A stretch of 12,884 bases of DNA from Neptuniibacter sp. Lineage in GTDB: Bacteria > Pseudomonadota > Gammaproteobacteria > Pseudomonadales > Balneatricaceae. The stretch is taken from positions 1-12,884 of the forward strand of contig JAIBDV010000040.1 in assembly GCA_024686055.1 (NCBI GenBank). Reading direction: 5' to 3'. A program made the position numbers and the translations under genes. Below, one piece after another: positions 1 through 6,162 of the stretch. Positions within the stretch are counted from its first letter, which is position 1, and each line of letters opens with the position of its first letter. The notes below the pieces were generated by a model. That model was not told where the DNA came from, ran no database searches, and saw only the letters and a program-made list of their open reading frames with translations.

Positions 1-120
1 CCAGTTTTAACATCAGACGAAATCCCTGCAGTCAATTTATCGGCTTACCGTTCTACACCAGACCGAGAGCAAACACCAGGCACCCGATTAATGACTGTAT
101 GGACATATCAGCACGAATAA
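1..120 (+). CDS. possible C-terminal end of a gene cut by the left edge
   Basis: Frame 1 is open from the first base to a TAA at 118-120. It encodes 39 codons rich in polar residues and ending in TVWTYQHE. The other two + frames look less protein-like: one stops at once, and the other runs on antisense to the gene at 133-510. The stretch would end 12 bp before the - strand gene, giving a compact convergent arrangement. No domain is recognisable in so short a piece, and a 39-codon open stretch can occur by chance, so this is a tentative call. Confidence 0.3.
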   Translation, partial: PVLTSDEIPAVNLSAYRSTPDREQTPGTRLMTVWTYQHE

Positions 121-132
121 CGCGAACAGTGA

Positions 133-510
133 TTACAGGATATGCGCAGTATGGCTGGCATCGGCCAGCTGGCGTCGGAACACGGCGGGTACGGCTGGCG
201 CGCGCGCCTGGGCAGCCTGTGGCAATGGCTGTACCGGCAGGCTCAAGCGCAGCACAGACAAGCCATCTGCATCCTGCTCAAGCAGGCAATCACATTCAGG
301 AAGCGTATCTGCAAAGTAATGAGGAGCTTCATCCTCAGTGCAACGACCCGACACCACCTCTGTAATTGGCCGACGACTTTTACGAATACAGCTATCAGCA
401 ACATCAGCGTCAATCGGGGACACGGCCGGCAGGTCAGCAGCCATCGCAGGCACACTGGAGAAGACGGTAAACAGCGCAATCAAAGCAATCGTATGCAGCA
501 GTGTTTTCAT
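133..510 (-). CDS. small predicted secreted protein of unknown function
   Basis: A 125-aa protein that I do not recognise. The ATG at 510 is chosen because an AGGAGGG ribosome binding site sits just upstream (+ strand 514-523) and because it begins a classic Sec signal peptide: MKTLLH, a hydrophobic core to about residue 20, then PAMA with likely cleavage after residue 24. The frame stays open upstream to 606, but that stretch is the hairpin leader and gives an implausible basic N-terminus. The mature part of about 100 aa has four cysteines (C41, C57, C73, C75), the last two as a CDC motif, which suggests disulfides in the periplasm or a metal site. The tail from about residue 92 is rich in Pro, Ala and Gln and looks disordered. 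It follows a long leader with repeated operator-like sites and lies downstream of a terminator-like hairpin. It might be an output gene of the NO-signalling locus, but this is inference from position only. Confidence 0.6.
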   Translation of the reverse strand: MKTLLHTIALIALFTVFSSVPAMAADLPAVSPIDADVADSCIRKSRRPITEVVSGRCTEDEAPHYFADTLPECDCLLEQDADGLSVLRLSLPVQPLPQAAQARAPAVPAVFRRQLADASHTAHIL

Positions 511-540
511 GGTATCCCTCCTTTTCTTTCTGAGCTGAAA

Positions 541-566
541 AATCAGGCGGTGGTTAAACCGCCTGA
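541..566 (-). terminator. intrinsic-terminator-like hairpin in the leader of the secreted-protein gene
   Basis: On the - strand a perfect 9-bp GC-rich stem (TCAGGCGGT with ACCGCCTGA, + strand 543-566) with a 6-nt loop is followed by five U residues (+ strand AAAAA at 538-542). It sits 30 nt upstream of the ATG at 510, inside the untranslated leader, so it is either an attenuator for that gene or the 3' end of a separate short RNA. Confidence 0.6.
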
Positions 567-568
567 AG

Positions 569-591
569 CCCCCATTGCCACGGGGCAGCAA
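569..591 (-). other. second leader hairpin next to the terminator
   Basis: On the - strand GCCCC and GGGGC can pair around a loop of about 10 nt, directly 5' of the terminator-like stem. An overlapping alternative pairing (TTGC...GCAA around the same bases) is possible. This could be an anti-terminator or sensor element, but it matches no riboswitch consensus that I know. Confidence 0.3.
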
Positions 592-629
592 CCCTGGAAA
601 GAACAATTAACGCGGTACGCTAAAGGCTG

Positions 630-643
630 AGCGCTGTTACAGT
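630..643. repeat. AGCGCTGTTACAGT direct repeat, copy 1
   Basis: A 14-bp sequence repeated exactly at 826-839 and containing the TGTTACAG unit found twice more in the palindrome at 841-877. It lies downstream of the possible sigma54 start site. It may be an extra binding site for the same regulator. Confidence 0.6.
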
Positions 644-694
644 GGTGATACACATCTGCCTGGCAGTGTTATGTAGACTCATCGCTGCGTCGCT

Positions 695-710
695 GTCACA
701 ACCCTGTGAC
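695..710. repeat. GTCACA-4-TGTGAC inverted repeat / hairpin
   Basis: Perfect 6-bp arms around a 4-nt spacer (ACCC on the + strand). In a - strand leader it would form a stable hairpin with a GGGT loop, about 20-35 nt from the predicted 5' end. It could equally be a protein binding site. Confidence 0.4.
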
Positions 711-742
711 GTACTCCGATATGACTAATATCACTGGGATAC

Positions 743-760
743 AATCAAATACCGCGCCAA
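743..760 (-). promoter_or_regulatory. possible sigma54 (-24/-12) promoter for the leader and secreted-protein gene
   Basis: The - strand reads TTGGCGCGGTATTTGATT. This matches the TTGGCACG-N4-TTGCW consensus, with GG-N10 spacing kept and the -24 box near perfect. The -12 box has GA where GC is expected, which is a real weakness. The predicted start is near 733, giving a leader of about 220 nt. It is supported by the enhancer-like sites at 826-882, an IHF-like sequence in between, and an adjacent sigma54 activator gene. Confidence 0.4.
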
Positions 761-778
761 CTTTTATAATTGGTTATA

Positions 779-791
779 TTTCAAAGAGTTA
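779..791. promoter_or_regulatory. IHF-like site
   Basis: TTTCAAAGAGTTA differs at one of nine defined positions from the IHF consensus WATCAANNNNTTR. It sits in A/T-rich DNA between the possible -24/-12 promoter and the upstream repeats, where IHF bending is usual at sigma54 promoters. Short degenerate consensus, so low confidence. Confidence 0.3.
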
Positions 792-825
792 GAAAGAAAT
801 AAAAGAGAGATACGACCGCGTAAAC

Positions 826-882
826 AGCGCTGTTACAGTCACAGCTGTAACAGCTGATACATCAGTGTTACAGCTGTTACAT
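826..882. promoter_or_regulatory. cluster of TGTTACAG operator or enhancer sites
   Basis: Contains AGCGCTGTTACAGT (826-839; exact copy of 630-643), then a palindrome with perfect 12-bp arms, ACAGCTGTAACA (841-852) and TGTTACAGCTGT (866-877), and a further TGTTACAT (875-882). The 13-bp spacer holds an inner CTGAT/ATCAG inverted repeat. The TGTTACAG unit thus occurs at 635, 831, 845 (inverted) and 866. The cluster lies about 95-150 bp upstream of the predicted sigma54 start, a typical distance for an enhancer bound by a Fis-HTH activator. That the gene at 1000-2340 binds here is inference. Confidence 0.6.
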
Positions 883-955
883 AAACGCGGGAAAACTGTA
901 AAGTTTATGAGAAAACAGAGGAGACGGCGGCGGCAGAATTGTCATCACGCTAGCG

Positions 956-984
956 GAAAAACACCCGCCAGCACGCGGGTGTGT
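956..984 (-). terminator. Rho-independent terminator of the response-regulator operon
   Basis: ACACCCGC (961-968) pairs with GCGGGTGT (975-982) around a 6-nt loop. On the - strand the stem runs into a U tract (AAAAA at 957-961 on the + strand). It begins about 16 nt after the stop codon at 1000-1002. Confidence 0.85.
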
Positions 985-999
985 CATGAAAGAGAAAGA

Positions 1000-2340
1000 T
1001 CAGATCAGATCAAGAGCAGTCATGCGTCGCCATAATGTCATTCGGCTGACACCCAGCGTCGCCGCCGTGGCCGTACGATTATCATTATGTTCAGCCAGCA
1101 GCGCCAGCAGCTGCGGGCCACCCAGCTCATCCAGCACCCACTCCGGTTTACCGTCATCAACGGCCTCTCGGGCCATCTGGGGCTGACCTGGCCGCACCGC
1201 CATCAGGTGTGTGGGCAAGTCTTGCGGCGTCACCTGTGCCTGTTGCGCCATGGCAGCCGTGTACTGCGCAATATTGTAAAGCTGACGAACATTGCCAGGA
1301 AAGGAGTGATTGCGCAGGTAACGTGCTGTATCACCGGCCAGTCGCCATTTACGGGTCGGCTCCAGCTGTTGCAGAAAATACTCAAACAGTAATACCGCAT
1401 CATCACCGCGTGCCTGCAGCGGCGGTAATTCCAGCGGCAGTACCTCCAGCCGATACTGCAGATCCGCCCGAAACAGCCCCTGGGCCACAGCATCCGAGAG
1501 TCGAGTGGAAGAGGCTGATACCAGCTGAACATCAAAGCTGTAGACATTATTGTCACCGACGGGCCGGTATTCCCGCTCCTGTAACACCCGTAACAGCCGC
1601 GCCTGTAATTCCAGCGGCAGTGTGGTGACTTCATCCAGAAACAGGGTGCCGCCGTCAGCTTCCGCCAGCAGCCCCTTACGATCAGACACCGCATGGGTAA
1701 AGGCACCTTTTTTATGCCCGAACAGCTCCGACTCCATCAGCTGCTCGCTGAAGTTGGCACAGTTAACCGCGATAAAAGGGCCACCATGGCGAAAGCTTTC
1801 TGCATGGATCGCCGTGGCAGCCAGCTCTTTGCCCGTGCCGGTTTCGCCATAGATAAATACGGGGGCGTTGGCACTGGCAATCCGGCGGATTTGTTCGAAA
1901 CACTGGTGCATCACCGGTGCCGCACTGAGCATCTGATGAAACAGCTGGCTGCCCGCGGCCAGCGGCACGGCCTCACCCAGCAGCTGGCGAACGCTTTGCA
2001 GCAACTGAGCATCATCCCAGGGCTTGGCAATAAACTGATCGATGGTGCCCTCGTTAAAGGCCAGCGTCACGGCATCAAAATCACAATAGCCACTGAGTAA
2101 AATACAGCGTGTTCCGCGCTGCAGGTTACGAATTTCTCGCAGAAATTCGGTGCCTTCCATCTGTGGCATACGCTGATCAGAAATAATCAGATCGAATTGC
2201 TCTGACTGGCAGCGGCGCAACGCCTTGAGTACATCACTCTCAACCGATACCGAAACCTCAAGCGCCCGGAGTTTTCGCCGCAACGCTCCCAGCACACCTG
2301 CATCATCGTCAACTAGCAGCAGCTTTTTCGTCCCTGTCAT
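1000..2340 (-). CDS. sigma54-dependent response regulator (REC, AAA+, Fis HTH)
   Basis: 446 aa, full length for an NtrC-type enhancer-binding protein. Residues 5-120 form a REC domain with acidic pocket D11-D13, phosphoacceptor D55 (SDQRMP), S83 and K106. Residues about 134-365 are the sigma54-interacting AAA+ ATPase: Walker A GETGTGKE (165-172), GAFTHA (212-217), Walker B GGTLFLDE (230-237), arginine-finger region FRADLQYRLE and sensor II FPGNVRQL. The C-terminus is a Fis-type HTH (NRTATAATLGVSRMTLWRRM). The sigma54-contacting loop is GAFTHA rather than GAFTGA. The ATG at 2340 is chosen because AGGGG precedes it and the REC domain starts at once; the longer open frame to 2412 lies inside the upstream gene. 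Co-transcribed with the HD-GYP regulator (16-nt gap). It takes the place HnoC holds in the Shewanella H-NOX network, and the kinase at 4324 is its likely partner. Targets are unknown; the sites at 826-882 are candidates. Confidence 0.9.
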   Translation of the reverse strand: MTGTKKLLLVDDDAGVLGALRRKLRALEVSVSVESDVLKALRRCQSEQFDLIISDQRMPQMEGTEFLREIRNLQRGTRCILLSGYCDFDAVTLAFNEGTIDQFIAKPWDDAQLLQSVRQLLGEAVPLAAGSQLFHQMLSAAPVMHQCFEQIRRIASANAPVFIYGETGTGKELAATAIHAESFRHGGPFIAVNCANFSEQLMESELFGHKKGAFTHAVSDRKGLLAEADGGTLFLDEVTTLPLELQARLLRVLQEREYRPVGDNNVYSFDVQLVSASSTRLSDAVAQGLFRADLQYRLEVLPLELPPLQARGDDAVLLFEYFLQQLEPTRKWRLAGDTARYLRNHSFPGNVRQLYNIAQYTAAMAQQAQVTPQDLPTHLMAVRPGQPQMAREAVDDGKPEWVLDELGGPQLLALLAEHNDNRTATAATLGVSRMTLWRRMTALDLI

Positions 2341-2356
2341 GGTTATCAATCCCCTG

Positions 2357-3658
2357 TTAGCGCAGCTGTACGTACAATTCAAACGCCTCGCCCAGGTTAG
2401 CCTCCAGCTCACGCAGCCGAGACATGGAAGTAGTGTCCAGTTTGAAACCCCGCGTCAGTAACAGAACGCCCTGTTCACTGATCAGATCACGAGCCAGTGA
2501 CATGCCAGGCTTCATCTCGGCGGTGGTAATCTTACCATCATGCTGTACATCACCTTCACGGGCCATCAGTGGTAACAGTTGTTCTAATGCTGCCACCGCA
2601 TCCTCTCGATAGCGGACACCGGCGTGCTCTTTGAGGTAGCCCAGCGCCTCATCAGAACCCAGTGGCCGTTTAAACAGCAGGCCCGCCACCATTTCATGGT
2701 AATCATTGGCCACACAGAGGATCTGCGCGCGGGGATCTATATCCAGATCCTTGCGCTGTTCCGGGTAACCACTGCCATCCAGATACTCTTTGTGCTGACG
2801 AATCAATGTCGCCGCCAAATCCAGTGGCCGAATGGTCAGAATAGAGGCATGGGCTAATAACGGATGTTTATGGAACTGCCGTTGAGCCTCTGGCTCAAGC
2901 AGTGCATAGGGGGTATGAATCACTTCATCGGCAAAGCTGACTTTTCCGACATTGCGCAGCTGCCAGGCATAATGCAGCTGCTTGATTTCCACCGGTTCAA
3001 GCTCCAGCATCTGCCCCAGTCGCATAATCATCCGGCTAAGCTGCTGTGACTCCTCATGGGTTTCCCGCATGCGCCGCTGCACCATGGTCGAAAAGACTCG
3101 CACCGTGGCCCGGTAGCCATCAGTCAGGTTGTCGTAGGCACCTTTGAGCTTTTTCTGTGCAGCTTGTAACTGTGCCGTGCGGGCATTGACTCTGGCTTCA
3201 AGGTTCTGATTAAGATCTTTAAGCTGGCTATTCTGTTGCTCGGTCAGCGCCTGTAATTCACGGTTTTCATGCTCCAGCTGTACACCACGCAAACCACGGC
3301 GCACCACTTCCAGCACCTCTTCATCATCCCAGGGCTTATTCAGGTAACGGCTGATACGGCCTTCATTGACCGCAGTAATGGTTGATTCGAGATCAGCATA
3401 GCCGGTCAGCAAGATGCGTTCAGTCTCCGGCCACTTACGGGCCACTTCACTGAGGAACTCAGCGCCGGTCATCTGCGGCATCCGCATATCTGAAATAATC
3501 AGATCCACCGGCTCTTCATTCATCAGTGCCAGGCCCTGGGCACCACCTTCAGCAGTTAACACTTTGCAGCCAATGCTACGCAGCATACGACGCAAGGCAC
3601 GCAGTACAGCCTGCTCATCATCAACCAGCAGCACAGTTCCTCGATTGGCTGTTTCCAT
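2357..3658 (-). CDS. response regulator with degenerate HD-GYP domain (HnoD-like)
   Basis: 433 aa. The REC domain (about 8-123) is intact: D13/D14, phosphoacceptor D57 (SDMRMP), T85, K108. A coiled coil (about 126-175) links it to an HD-GYP-type domain (about 180-350). That domain keeps LxxxGK, HKHP, QHKEYLDGSGYP (GYP at 297-299) and the surrounding fold. However, the metal-binding HD of LHDIGK is replaced by R235-N236 (LRNVGK), the first His of the HHE motif is Q288, and the VAD aspartate is N318. Loss of these ligands predicts little or no c-di-GMP phosphodiesterase activity. Shewanella HnoD, a response regulator of H-NOX signalling, is likewise a degenerate HD-GYP protein and acts on the EAL enzyme HnoB. 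A C-terminal module of about 65 aa (KPGMSLARDL, LLLTRGFKL) is common in such regulators. The ATG at 3658 is preferred over the GTG at 3661 because AAGGGA is 7 nt from it. Confidence 0.88.
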   Translation of the reverse strand: METANRGTVLLVDDEQAVLRALRRMLRSIGCKVLTAEGGAQGLALMNEEPVDLIISDMRMPQMTGAEFLSEVARKWPETERILLTGYADLESTITAVNEGRISRYLNKPWDDEEVLEVVRRGLRGVQLEHENRELQALTEQQNSQLKDLNQNLEARVNARTAQLQAAQKKLKGAYDNLTDGYRATVRVFSTMVQRRMRETHEESQQLSRMIMRLGQMLELEPVEIKQLHYAWQLRNVGKVSFADEVIHTPYALLEPEAQRQFHKHPLLAHASILTIRPLDLAATLIRQHKEYLDGSGYPEQRKDLDIDPRAQILCVANDYHEMVAGLLFKRPLGSDEALGYLKEHAGVRYREDAVAALEQLLPLMAREGDVQHDGKITTAEMKPGMSLARDLISEQGVLLLTRGFKLDTTSMSRLRELEANLGEAFELYVQLR

Positions 3659-3778
3659 CACACTATCCCTTGTTCAGCAAAACGGTGGTGCCCTTTGGGC
3701 GTATTTATGCAGAAAATCTTAGCAGCTAGCGGCTGGTTTATACTATAAATACTGAACAGATCAGTGAGGGAAGCTGCC
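3659..3778. promoter_or_regulatory. divergent promoter region between the regulator and H-NOX operons
   Basis: A 120-bp region serving both operons. It contains the palindrome TTTATACTATAAA (3737-3749), whose TATACT could be a -10 box for H-NOX; no good -35 box is visible. TGTTCAG (3671-3677) and its inverse CTGAACA (3752-3758) flank the region. TTGGGCGTATTTATGCA (3695-3711) keeps GG-N10-GC, a loose fit to a + strand sigma54 promoter with several mismatches. Ribosome binding sites: GAGGGA (3766-3771) for H-NOX, and AAGGGA (- strand, 3671-3666) for the HD-GYP gene. Confidence 0.45.
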
Positions 3779-4324
3779 ATGAAAGGAATTGTCTTTAATA
3801 TACTCGAGCAAATGGTGATCGAAAAAGCAGGTCTGGTCGCCTGGGACCAGCTGTTAAATGATGTCCAGCTGGATAGCCAGGGCATCTATACCGCAGGCAA
3901 AAGTTACCCGGATGACGAGGTTGTTGCACTGGCCACCCGCGCCTCTGAAATGCTCGATATTCCCACCGGGGATCTGATCAAAGCCTTTGGCTGCTATATG
4001 TTTGCTCAGCTAGTCGAGCGTTACCCCATCTTTACCGATCAAAAAACCACTTTCTTCGATTTTCTCAAAAGCGTGCATGATGTTATTCACGTGGAAGTTC
4101 GCAAGCTCTACGACGAGCCCTCTTTACCCGATTTCAAACATAAACAGATCAATGACACGCAGTTGCTGATGCGCTATAGCTCGCCACGCAAGTTCTGCAT
4201 GCTGGCAGAAGGCCTGATTGCCGGTGCCGCCGAACATTACCAGGTTAAGTACAAACTCGACCATCGAACCTGTATGCACCAGGGGGCGGACCATTGTGAC
4301 TTCCTGATTACCCTGGAGCCCTGA
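3779..4324 (+). CDS. hnoX: H-NOX heme nitric oxide sensor
   Basis: 181 aa, the usual length of a stand-alone H-NOX (HNOB) protein; a soluble heme sensor of NO that controls a partner kinase. It starts with the family signature MKGIVFN-LE. The proximal heme ligand is H104 (VHDVIHVEV), and the heme-propionate motif YxSxR is Y133-S-S-P-R137. P117 matches the conserved heme-distorting proline. By alignment, the position of the distal Tyr that stabilises O2 in the Thermoanaerobacter protein is L142 here, which points to an NO sensor that excludes O2. The putative zinc ligands known from Shewanella H-NOX appear as C140, H162, C165 and C173. The ATG at 3779 has GAGGGA 7 nt upstream; the in-frame GTG at 3764 overlaps that ribosome binding site and is rejected. 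The stop overlaps the kinase start by 1 nt (TGATG), so the two are translationally coupled. Confidence 0.96.
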   Translation: MKGIVFNILEQMVIEKAGLVAWDQLLNDVQLDSQGIYTAGKSYPDDEVVALATRASEMLDIPTGDLIKAFGCYMFAQLVERYPIFTDQKTTFFDFLKSVHDVIHVEVRKLYDEPSLPDFKHKQINDTQLLMRYSSPRKFCMLAEGLIAGAAEHYQVKYKLDHRTCMHQGADHCDFLITLEP

Positions 4325-5289
4325 TGAGTGAAGTTGAAGTTTATCAACGGGCGCTGAATCGCGAAAAGCAGGCCCGGCTGGATGCAGAGGAGCAGCTGGA
4401 AAACAGCAGCCGGGAACTGTACAAAAAAAATCAGGCCCTGCAACAGCAGCAGTCAGCCATGCTTAAAAATGAAAAGCTGGCGACCATCGGTATGCTGTCG
4501 GCGGGCGTGGCCCATGAAATAAACAATCCGCTGGCGGTGGTCATCAGTAACCTCAACTCCCTCACCGACTACAACCAGCAGCTGCTGGCGCTGCTGGCGC
4601 AGGTACAGCAGTGGCAACAGCAGGGCCAGTTGCCCGATGCGATCGTGGCCGCGTTTAACGAGATGGACGCCGATGCAGATTTCGACTTCATCATTGAAGA
4701 TGCCCCCGACATGATGGCGGACATGAAAGAAGGTCTGATACGGATGCAGGAGATCGTCAGTAACCTGAAGACGTTCTCGCGTACCAAACCGGGTGAACGC
4801 CAGTACATTGATCTTAATGCCTGCCTGGAAGCCTCATTGAAACTGGTCAATAACGAGATCAAAGACCACTGCATCGTCAACATGGACCTGGACCCCTCGT
4901 TACCAAAAACCGCCGCCAATAACAGCGAACTGAGCCAGGTGTTTATGAACCTGGTGATCAATGCCGCCCACGCGATGGAACAGGGCGGAAGGATACGGGT
5001 GCATTCCTCACACCAGAATGACCAGATCAAAATTCAGATTGTCGATAACGGCACCGGCATCCCGGAAAACATCAGGAAAGATATTTTCAATCCGTTTTTC
5101 ACCACCAAGCCACCCGGTCACGGCACCGGGATGGGGCTGTCTGTCGTACACGGCATTATTAAAGATCATGGTGGCAGTATCGGACTGACCAGCAAGATGG
5201 GGGTCGGCACCTGCTTTACCATTCGTCTGCCAGTGGTAAGTACACAGACCGATGAAGAAGACGCGGCAGAAATTGCTGGCGCACTCTAG
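4324..5289 (+). CDS. hnoK: H-NOX-associated histidine kinase
   Basis: 321-aa cytoplasmic histidine kinase with no transmembrane segment. It has an N-terminal coiled coil (about 5-50), a HisKA dimerisation domain with phospho-acceptor H64 (GVAHEINNPL), a long insert rich in Gln, Asp and Ala between the two HisKA helices (about 83-128), and a HATPase domain (about 165-305). The HATPase has N box NLVINAAH (209-216), G1 DNGTGIP (241-247), F box FFTTK and G2 GHGTGMGLS (265-273). It lacks a receiver domain, so it must pass phosphate to separate regulators; the two encoded divergently are the obvious partners. In Shewanella and Vibrio, NO-bound H-NOX inhibits this kinase family. GGAG at 4315-4318, inside the H-NOX gene, serves as ribosome binding site for the ATG at 4324. 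Confidence 0.95.
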   Translation: MSEVEVYQRALNREKQARLDAEEQLENSSRELYKKNQALQQQQSAMLKNEKLATIGMLSAGVAHEINNPLAVVISNLNSLTDYNQQLLALLAQVQQWQQQGQLPDAIVAAFNEMDADADFDFIIEDAPDMMADMKEGLIRMQEIVSNLKTFSRTKPGERQYIDLNACLEASLKLVNNEIKDHCIVNMDLDPSLPKTAANNSELSQVFMNLVINAAHAMEQGGRIRVHSSHQNDQIKIQIVDNGTGIPENIRKDIFNPFFTTKPPGHGTGMGLSVVHGIIKDHGGSIGLTSKMGVGTCFTIRLPVVSTQTDEEDAAEIAGAL

Positions 5290-5290
5290 C

Positions 5291-5306
5291 CGCCCGTCGG
5301 GCTTTG
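5291..5306 (+). terminator. weak terminator after the H-NOX operon
   Basis: GCCC-GTC-GGGC followed by TTT starts 2 nt after the kinase stop codon. The stem is only 4 bp and the U tract is short. A second small hairpin, GCCTC/GAGGC (5332-5347), follows without a U tract. The gap to the convergent gene end at 5377 is 87 bp. Confidence 0.3.
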
Positions 5307-5376
5307 TCGATCTGTCGATCATAGCGAGGAAGCCTCCAGCTTGAGGCAGCAGATCTGTACCAGGTCCGGCAGGCAG

Positions 5377-6132
5377 CTAGTGCCAGCCAATTTCCCGGGC
5401 CGTTTCAGTCCCCACCACCGCCTGCCCCAGACCCCGAGGCATCACTGCAAAACCCACTGTTACCGGTATCCGCCCACCCATAATTTCCGCCTGTCGTTGC
5501 GGGAAGCGGGGCTGGCGTTCGGGCTGAGCATAGCCCTGCGGGAATAACGGCAGCTGGGTATTCAGATCGTATTTATCCGATGCCCCCAGGGTATGCAGCA
5601 GTTCATGGGCCACAACAAAGTTATTCTGTGCCTGCAAATCAATGGCCGCATAGCCATTTACCAGGCCGATCATCCCCTGCTTCAGCCCCAGTGAGTGGGC
5701 CAGCTGGCGACGGTGATGCGGTGAGAAAAAACGCATGTAGATATGGATGTCGGCAACACTCTCAGACAGGTTCCACCAGCGCCAGAAGCGACTACGAATG
5801 CTCCAGTTAAGATGTTCGGCACTGCTACCCTGCACCGGAAACAGTGGCGGTGAGCTGGCCAGCGGCTGGCCCAGCGTCAGCTGTACCGGTTCAGCGATTG
5901 GCACCTTATAGCGGGCCGCTTCACGGTTCACAAACTGCGCAATTTCTTCAAAATGCTCAACACTGAGTGCCTGAATATACTGGCTGGTGTCAAACCGACC
6001 GTCAGCATTGATGGGATAAATTACCGCAGTGATCGGCTGCTGCCAGTCTGGTGCTAACGAGATCTGCAACGCCAGTTTAAAGAGCAGTACAGCGATCAGT
6101 ACAGTGAACACAATAGAGCGGAGTTTGCGCAT
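5377..6132 (-). CDS. membrane-anchored HExxH (metzincin-like) zinc metalloprotease, putative
   Basis: 251 aa. One N-terminal transmembrane segment (about 8-26), preceded by basic residues, suggests a periplasmic domain anchored in the inner membrane. The catalytic motif HELLHTLGASD (176-186) fits HExxHxxGxxD: zinc ligands H176, H180 and probably D186, with E177 as general base. IMGGRIP (M218) downstream could be the Met-turn of metzincins. It resembles conserved proteobacterial proteins of unknown substrate. The region between anchor and motif (27-170) matches nothing I recognise. Last gene of the recQ unit, 30 nt after the YqaA gene. The ATG at 6132 has purine-rich sequence upstream (AGGGAGGGAACCAGGG). 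Confidence 0.75.
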   Translation of the reverse strand: MRKLRSIVFTVLIAVLLFKLALQISLAPDWQQPITAVIYPINADGRFDTSQYIQALSVEHFEEIAQFVNREAARYKVPIAEPVQLTLGQPLASSPPLFPVQGSSAEHLNWSIRSRFWRWWNLSESVADIHIYMRFFSPHHRRQLAHSLGLKQGMIGLVNGYAAIDLQAQNNFVVAHELLHTLGASDKYDLNTQLPLFPQGYAQPERQPRFPQRQAEIMGGRIPVTVGFAVMPRGLGQAVVGTETAREIGWH

Positions 6133-6162
6133 GACCCTGGTTCCCTCCCTGTCCGATGCGGC

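Noticed and set aside
541..600. c-di-GMP (GEMM) riboswitch in the leader, tempting beside an HD-GYP gene
   Set aside because: The conserved GEMM core sequences are not present.
142..630. Long + strand open frames opposite the secreted-protein gene and its leader
   Set aside because: No ribosome binding site or recognisable domain, and they run across the leader hairpins; the - strand frame has a strong ribosome binding site and signal peptide.
695..710. CRP site
   Set aside because: The half-sites are in the opposite order to TGTGA-N6-TCACA.
626..882. CRISPR-like array
   Set aside because: The repeats are short, irregularly spaced and partly inverted; they look like protein binding sites.
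2341..2412. 24-codon N-terminal extension of the sigma54 regulator
   Set aside because: It lies within the upstream HD-GYP gene and before the REC domain; the ATG at 2340 has a ribosome binding site and a normal REC start.
3676..3700. - strand GGGCAC...TTGCT as a sigma54 promoter for the HD-GYP gene
   Set aside because: The spacing between the GG and GC pairs is 12 nt, two too many for sigma54.
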